From NCBI GenBank assembly GCA_021819985.1, contig JAKAEG010000169.1:1-7202 (forward strand): DNA of 7,202 bases. Reading direction: 5' to 3'. This document shows, one piece after another, positions 3,772 to 7,202 of this stretch. The DNA comes from Nitrospirota bacterium. Its GTDB lineage: Bacteria > Nitrospirota > Thermodesulfovibrionia > Thermodesulfovibrionales > JdFR-88. Each line of letters opens with the position of its first letter. Positions within the stretch are counted from its first letter, which is position 1. Position numbers and translations under genes: made by a program. The notes below the pieces were generated by a model, which ran no database searches, was not told the DNA's origin, and saw only the letters and a list, made by a program, of their open reading frames with translations.

Positions 3772-5742
3772 ATGTCCAGGAACGTACTTGTAATAGAGCG
3801 TGATTTTGAGACTTCGAGGCAGATAGCCAGCGCCCTTGAGGGCGAAGGATACTTCGTTTTCACTGCTTCGAATGCTGAAGCCGGCTTGGTCATGGCAAGA
3901 AGGGTAAAACCCGCTCTCCTTTTCCTGAACCTTTCAATGAAGGAAACCGGCGGGGTGGAATTTTTAAAGAAGCTCCGTGCCATGGATTTCCTCCGCTCGG
4001 TCCCGGTCCTCGTGCTGACAAACGGACAGGAGGAATACGAAGCCAAATACGCGCAATTGTACGGCATCGTCAATTTTGTGAACCTGCCCGTCAACGCTAC
4101 CGAGATCATCGCCAAAAGCAAGGCCTCGATGGAGCATATACCAGCCCCTGAAACAGTTGCGAAGCGGCCTTCTTTCTCTGAAACGCCCGCCTCATATGGA
4201 AACATACACGTGGAGGCCGCTCAGGAAACCGGCCCTGGCGCGGAAAGCGTTTCGGCGGATGTTTTAAATTCAGGTTTGGGGCAGGACGGGCCTTCCCAAA
4301 AGCACGAAAAAAACGAAAATTTTCTGGTCAGGATAGATAGTGAGGCTGAAGAAGACGGGCCCGCTGCGGAGCATGAAGCCCCGGGACAGCCGGAGCCCGC
4401 GCCTGGGCCTGCCCTGGAAACGGCGCTCAATGAAGACAGGGCTGACAAGGACGTGGAAGCGGGCGGCCCGGAAAAAGAAAAAAATTCAGAAAATTCGTCT
4501 TTCGGGTTTGATTCCAGTCTGTCAGACCGGATAAATCTGGCAGAGCAGAAAGCAAATAGCGGATTTGAGGCCCATATGAAAGATGAAGAGCGGACAATTG
4601 AACAGGCTGAAGCTCATAAGGACGATCGCATACCGTTTTCAGGCGGTTTGAGTCCGGCTCCGGATGATCTAATGCCTGATGAAAGGGAAGGATACACGGA
4701 GGGGGAGATCATGCCATCGGCATTTTACGGTCAGAAGAAAAAGAAAAAAGCGCTTAGCAAGGGCTTTTTATGGATGCTTGGCATAGTGCTGCTCGGAGCA
4801 GTCTCTTCCTTTTTCTTTTTTATGTACATGGCGCCTAAATCCGGGCACGGGAAGGTTTTTACACAGTCTGTCACATCCAATCCCGCTGAAAACCAGCCCG
4901 TTATCGTTGATCAAAACACTCCGCCCGCTTCCGCGGGTGCGCTGGTTTCAAAGCCAGGGGCAAATATAGCCGGGCAGCAAAAGACAACACAAATCCAAAA
5001 CCAGATTGCCAAAAACCTGAATACAAATCAGAATGCCGTCAAACCAGGGCAGGCGCAGACCGGCTCTCAAATAAAGACAGCTCAGGCTGCCTCCCGGATA
5101 AAAACGGCGGGCATAAATCCGGTTGCCCAAGGGCGGAACATCACTGCCCGGAATGAGATCAAGACGGCCCAAAACCCAAAGGCCGTCATAAAAGAGGTTT
5201 CCGTCACATCCTCTACCGCCAATCCAGCCGTTAAAGACAAAAAGGCCGCTACGATAAAGGCCTCTGCCGTTGCCCATAAACCGCTTGGGGAAAAAGTCAA
5301 AAAAGTCGCAGCCAATGCCACCACTGACGGACAGGTCAAAAATAGCAGGAAAAGCGCCGGTTATTGGGCCTTGCTTGACAAAGAAGAAGCACAGATGGAA
5401 AAGCAGGGCTCAGGCAAAGACAATACGGCGAAAAAAACCGGGGCCAAGGCGAGCGCGAAGGGGCATGCCGGTAAAAATAAAAATAACGATAAAAACCCCC
5501 TTTTTAATGCCCGCCGCCTCTATTCATTGCAGGTTGGGGCCTTCGCAAGCCGGGTAAACGCCGATAAGCTTTCCGCCAGGCTTAAGTCTCATGGATTCAA
5601 TTCCTCTGTCCAGGCAGCGAAAAAGGACGGAAAGGCCATATACAAGGTCCTGGTGGGCAAATTCAGCACGCCCGCGCAAGGCAAAGCCGCTGCCCAAAAA
5701 CTTGACAAAGAAGGCCTGAAGGCCTTCCACATCTACGAATAA
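3772..5742 (+). CDS. Membrane protein with pseudo-receiver domain, transmembrane helix and C-terminal SPOR domain
   Basis: A 656-aa single-pass protein. Residues 1-122 form a CheY-like receiver fold (VLVIERD at 5-11, PALLFLNLSM at 47-56, VPVLVLTNG at 77-85) that has lost its phosphorylation chemistry. The acidic pair reads E9-R10, the phosphoacceptor aspartate is N53 and the invariant lysine is L105; only T83 remains. Residues 123-320 are a low-complexity linker rich in Glu, Asp, Pro, Gly and Ser. Five lysines (322-326) precede one membrane helix (about 331-353), giving a cytoplasmic N-terminus. Residues 354-580 are a Lys/Asn/Gln/Ala-rich periplasmic linker with three IKTA motifs (434, 443, 463). 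Residues 583-656 are a SPOR domain with LQVGAF (586-591) and YKVLVGKF (624-631). SPOR domains bind glycan strands lacking stem peptides at division septa. The start suits a receiver N-terminus. The role is inferred: a cell-division or envelope scaffold coupling a cytoplasmic partner to septal peptidoglycan. Confidence 0.88.
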   Translation: MSRNVLVIERDFETSRQIASALEGEGYFVFTASNAEAGLVMARRVKPALLFLNLSMKETGGVEFLKKLRAMDFLRSVPVLVLTNGQEEYEAKYAQLYGIVNFVNLPVNATEIIAKSKASMEHIPAPETVAKRPSFSETPASYGNIHVEAAQETGPGAESVSADVLNSGLGQDGPSQKHEKNENFLVRIDSEAEEDGPAAEHEAPGQPEPAPGPALETALNEDRADKDVEAGGPEKEKNSENSSFGFDSSLSDRINLAEQKANSGFEAHMKDEERTIEQAEAHKDDRIPFSGGLSPAPDDLMPDEREGYTEGEIMPSAFYGQKKKKKALSKGFLWMLGIVLLGAVSSFFFFMYMAPKSGHGKVFTQSVTSNPAENQPVIVDQNTPPASAGALVSKPGANIAGQQKTTQIQNQIAKNLNTNQNAVKPGQAQTGSQIKTAQAASRIKTAGINPVAQGRNITARNEIKTAQNPKAVIKEVSVTSSTANPAVKDKKAATIKASAVAHKPLGEKVKKVAANATTDGQVKNSRKSAGYWALLDKEEAQMEKQGSGKDNTAKKTGAKASAKGHAGKNKNNDKNPLFNARRLYSLQVGAFASRVNADKLSARLKSHGFNSSVQAAKKDGKAIYKVLVGKFSTPAQGKAAAQKLDKEGLKAFHIYE

Positions 5743-6650
5743 AGAAGCCCTTCCAGGGTGATCACCACCAGTTCCCCAAGCGCCTCCAAGGCGTAGCCGC
5801 CCTCCAGCACGAAAACGGCCGGTACGGAGGGGGCGGCTGAAAGTATTCCGCCAACTATGCCGCGTATCCCTTCCTGGGAAACATTTATTGAGGCAAGCGG
5901 GTCTCCGGTATAAATGTCATAGCCTGCCGAAACAAGGACCACATCCGGCTTGAACCTTGTTATTAAAGGGGGAAGTATGTCCTGGTATATCCTCAGGTAT
6001 TGTTTTACACTGGAGCCTGAATGCATCGGGACATTATATGTATACCCGGTCCCCTCGCCCGCGCCCTGTTCCGAATCCGCCCCGGTGCCTGGATAAAACG
6101 GGTACTGATGGGTGCTGAAATAAAAAACGGAAGGGTCTTCATAGAAAGCGTGCTGTGTGCCGTTTCCGTGGTGCACATCAAAGTCCACGATGAACACCCT
6201 TTCCATTCCAAGCCTCTGCGCGCCTCTTGCGCCCACAGCCACATTGTTGAATATGCAAAAGCCCATCGCCCGGTCCCTTTCGGCGTGATGGCCCGGAGGC
6301 CTTACGGCGCAAAAGGCCCTTTCTATCCTGCCCTCCCTGATTAATTCGAGCGCTTTCAAAACGGCCCCGGAAGCGTACAGGGCCGCCTCATAGGAATCAG
6401 CGGAAACATAGGTGTCCGGGTCGTAATATCCGGTGAAGCCGGCCATCTTGCGGACGTATTCAGCATCATGGACGGCCTCTATCTCCGAAGTCTCAGCCCT
6501 CCGGGGTTTTTCATAAATGAGTTTGGGGCCGATCTCCGATGAACGGACGGCCTTTGTTATGGCCTCAAGCCTGGCGGGGCTTTCCGGGTGCCCCGGCGGC
6601 ACCAGGTGCTTAAGGAAGATATCGTCATATATGAAACCGGCTTTTTTCAT
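5733..6650 (-). CDS. Histone deacetylase-family zinc amidohydrolase
   Basis: A 305-aa cytoplasmic enzyme of the arginase/deacetylase superfamily, close to bacterial class II HDAC-like amidohydrolases. These remove acetyl groups from acetyl-lysine, acetylpolyamines or related amides; the substrate cannot be read here. Motifs: HPESPARL (21-28), RPPGHHAE (117-124) with the charge-relay histidines H121 and H122, GFCIFNN (130-136), VDFDVHHGNGTQ (155-166) with zinc ligands D158 and H160, SAGYDIYTGDPL (241-252) with the third ligand D245, and LEGGY (282-286) with the catalytic tyrosine Y286. All catalytic residues are present and the length is typical, so it should be active. The ATG gives the family's N-terminus, but no Shine-Dalgarno precedes it. 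Its 3' end overlaps the convergent SPOR gene by 10 nt, leaving no room for an ordinary terminator. Function as AcuC or as acetylpolyamine amidohydrolase remains open. Confidence 0.93.
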   Translation of the reverse strand: MKKAGFIYDDIFLKHLVPPGHPESPARLEAITKAVRSSEIGPKLIYEKPRRAETSEIEAVHDAEYVRKMAGFTGYYDPDTYVSADSYEAALYASGAVLKALELIREGRIERAFCAVRPPGHHAERDRAMGFCIFNNVAVGARGAQRLGMERVFIVDFDVHHGNGTQHAFYEDPSVFYFSTHQYPFYPGTGADSEQGAGEGTGYTYNVPMHSGSSVKQYLRIYQDILPPLITRFKPDVVLVSAGYDIYTGDPLASINVSQEGIRGIVGGILSAAPSVPAVFVLEGGYALEALGELVVITLEGLLYS

Positions 6651-6666
6651 GGCAGTGCGTAATAAA

Positions 6667-6695
6667 AGTATACCGCTTTGTGTTCCCTTCGAGAA
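6667..6695 (-). promoter_or_regulatory. Candidate promoter of the deacetylase-family gene
   Basis: On the minus strand TTCTCG (6695-6690), a 17-nt spacer, then TATACT (6672-6667). The -10 matches 5 of 6 consensus positions; the -35 is weak. It predicts a 5' UTR of about 10 nt. If the leader-like element at 6673-6759 is transcribed, the true promoter is further upstream and this one is fortuitous. Confidence 0.3.
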
Positions 6696-6759
6696 TCGAA
6701 TGTCAGGAGTTCCCTTTTTTTTCCCTTGTTCGCCCGCCTGTCCGCCGGGGCACGCTCGC
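6673..6759 (-). repeat. Intergenic element, copy 2 (two-hairpin leader-like sequence)
   Basis: Read on the minus strand this 87-nt stretch mirrors the 85-nt copy at 2321-2405, with both conserved boxes at nearly the same spacing. GCGAGCGTG...GGGCGAA lies at 6759-6729 and ACATTCGATTC-TCGAAGGGAA...GCGG at about 6703-6673. The central A-rich tract differs. In the second hairpin TTCTC pairs with GGGAA through one U-G wobble where copy 1 has C-G, so the fold is kept in RNA. It ends 23 nt before the deacetylase start codon. Confidence 0.5.
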
Positions 6760-6805
6760 TATATATCATCTGACACACTTAACTGCATGTGCTGCCTCTA
6801 AGTTC

Positions 6806-6835
6806 TTGAAATCTATTGTGAATTACTGGTACAAA
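6806..6835 (+). promoter_or_regulatory. Possible promoter of the MmeI-like gene
   Basis: TTGAAA (6806-6811), an 18-nt spacer and TACAAA (6830-6835), preceded by TGG as an extended -10. It would give a leader of about 48 nt. The left arm of the inverted repeat at 6820-6878 lies inside the spacer, so binding there could control it. Confidence 0.3.
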
Positions 6836-6878
6836 TAGATTATTATGAAACGGAAACCAATAATTATGTCAGTAATTC
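6820..6878. repeat. 9-bp inverted repeat upstream of the restriction-modification gene
   Basis: GAATTACTG (6820-6828) is the exact reverse complement of CAGTAATTC (6870-6878), 41 nt apart, with weaker matching A/T-rich sequence continuing inward on both sides. A separate perfect palindrome, ATTCCGGAAT (6875-6884), overlaps the right arm and ends 6 nt before the start codon. Both could be operators for controlling restriction gene expression, but no controller gene is visible. Confidence 0.4.
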
Positions 6879-6890
6879 CGGAATATAAAA

Positions 6891-7202
6891 ATGCCGCTTT
6901 CGCTTAACGAGATCAAGGACCGCGCTTTGGCGTTTTCCAGGGAGTGGGAGAACGCGAAGGCGGAGCGGGCTGAAGCCCAGACTTTCTGGAATGAATTTTT
7001 TAATGTCTTTGGAGTGACCCGCAGGCGGGTTGCCAGCTTTGAAGAGCCTGTGCGCCGGGCGCGCGCCCGATATGAAAAGAGCGGCAAAAACGGCGGTTTC
7101 ATAGACCTCTTATGGCGCGGCACCCTGATAGCGGAACATAAGTCCCGGGGGCAGGACCTCGATTCGGCCCATAAACAGGCGCTGGGTTATTTTGACGGGC
7201 TT
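6891..7202 (+). CDS. MmeI-like type IIL restriction-modification enzyme, N-terminal part only
   Basis: The 104 codons present match the N-terminal domain of MmeI-type fused restriction-methylation enzymes, which are normally about 900-1000 aa with nuclease, adenine methyltransferase and target-recognition parts in one chain. FWNEFFNVFGV (32-42) and RRVASFEEPV (45-54) are family signatures. FIDLLWRGTLIAEHKSRG (70-87) supplies the nuclease motif D72-x9-E82-x-K84, with the same D-x9-E-x-K spacing I recall for MmeI, so the nuclease site appears intact. The start agrees with the family N-terminus (MPLSLNEI); no Shine-Dalgarno is seen and the ATG follows a TATAAAA run. The gene continues past the right edge, so the methyltransferase and specificity regions cannot be judged. 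A methyltransferase-only relative that keeps this domain is possible. Confidence 0.85.
   Translation, partial: MPLSLNEIKDRALAFSREWENAKAERAEAQTFWNEFFNVFGVTRRRVASFEEPVRRARARYEKSGKNGGFIDLLWRGTLIAEHKSRGQDLDSAHKQALGYFDGL

Noticed and set aside
3738..4205. Minus-strand frame of 155 codons opposite the receiver domain
   Set aside because: It is antisense to a clear receiver fold and has no family signature.
4735..4749. A-rich run that could allow ribosomal or transcriptional slippage
   Set aside because: It simply encodes the five lysines flanking the membrane helix, and the zero frame continues through to a complete SPOR domain.
2408..6650. A polyamine theme linking the DHS-like protein and the deacetylase-family enzyme
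   Set aside because: Substrates of both are unknown, the DHS-like protein lacks the catalytic lysine, and the genes are separated and on opposite strands; only the shared upstream element connects them.
6845..6907. A 20-codon frame overlapping the MmeI-like start, considered as a leader peptide
   Set aside because: It has no ribosome binding site, no attenuator-like structure and no biased codon run.

Overview
The window reads as chromosomal DNA of moderate GC from an environmental Gram-negative bacterium. RseC and a SPOR-domain protein both point to an envelope with a periplasm. The mixture of families would suit a Desulfobacterota- or Nitrospirota-type lineage, but that placement is inference from gene content and not from any marker gene.

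Layout, left to right. (1) Minus strand, 1-2254: an RseC/MucC-family membrane protein (1826-2254) followed by an EF-G-type translation GTPase that runs off the left edge (1-1776, 592 codons present, domain V missing). (2) A compact divergent control region, 2255-2407, holding a perfect 12-bp inverted repeat, a 17-bp palindrome and an approximately 85-nt structured element. (3) Plus strand, 2408-3385: a 325-aa protein distantly resembling deoxyhypusine synthase but lacking its catalytic lysine. (4) A gene-poor stretch, 3386-3771, dominated by a REP/BIME-like nested palindrome (3471-3584) inside a larger imperfect inverted repeat (about 3441-3644), with two very small reading frames that run into it. 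(5) Plus strand, 3772-5742: a 656-aa single-pass membrane protein combining a degenerate receiver domain, an acidic cytoplasmic linker, one transmembrane helix, a basic periplasmic linker and a C-terminal SPOR peptidoglycan-binding domain. (6) Minus strand, 5733-6650: a zinc-dependent histone-deacetylase-family amidohydrolase, convergent with and overlapping the SPOR gene by 10 nt. (7) Intergenic 6651-6890, with a second copy of the element in (2) and an inverted repeat. (8) Plus strand, 6891 to the right edge: the N-terminus of an MmeI-like type IIL restriction-modification enzyme with a visible PD-(D/E)xK nuclease motif.

How the parts work together. Most of these genes look like independent small transcription units. 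The most distinctive item is the pseudo-receiver/TM/SPOR protein, which could connect a cytoplasmic protein-protein signal to denuded peptidoglycan at the division site. The second is the pair of homologous intergenic elements (2321-2405 and 6673-6759), each just upstream of, and oriented with, a different gene. They share two hairpins and may be a structured leader or a dispersed repeat. Several genes have promoter-like hexamers so close to the start codon, without a clear Shine-Dalgarno, that very short or absent 5' UTRs are plausible. No tRNA, rRNA, CRISPR array or insertion sequence with a transposase was seen.
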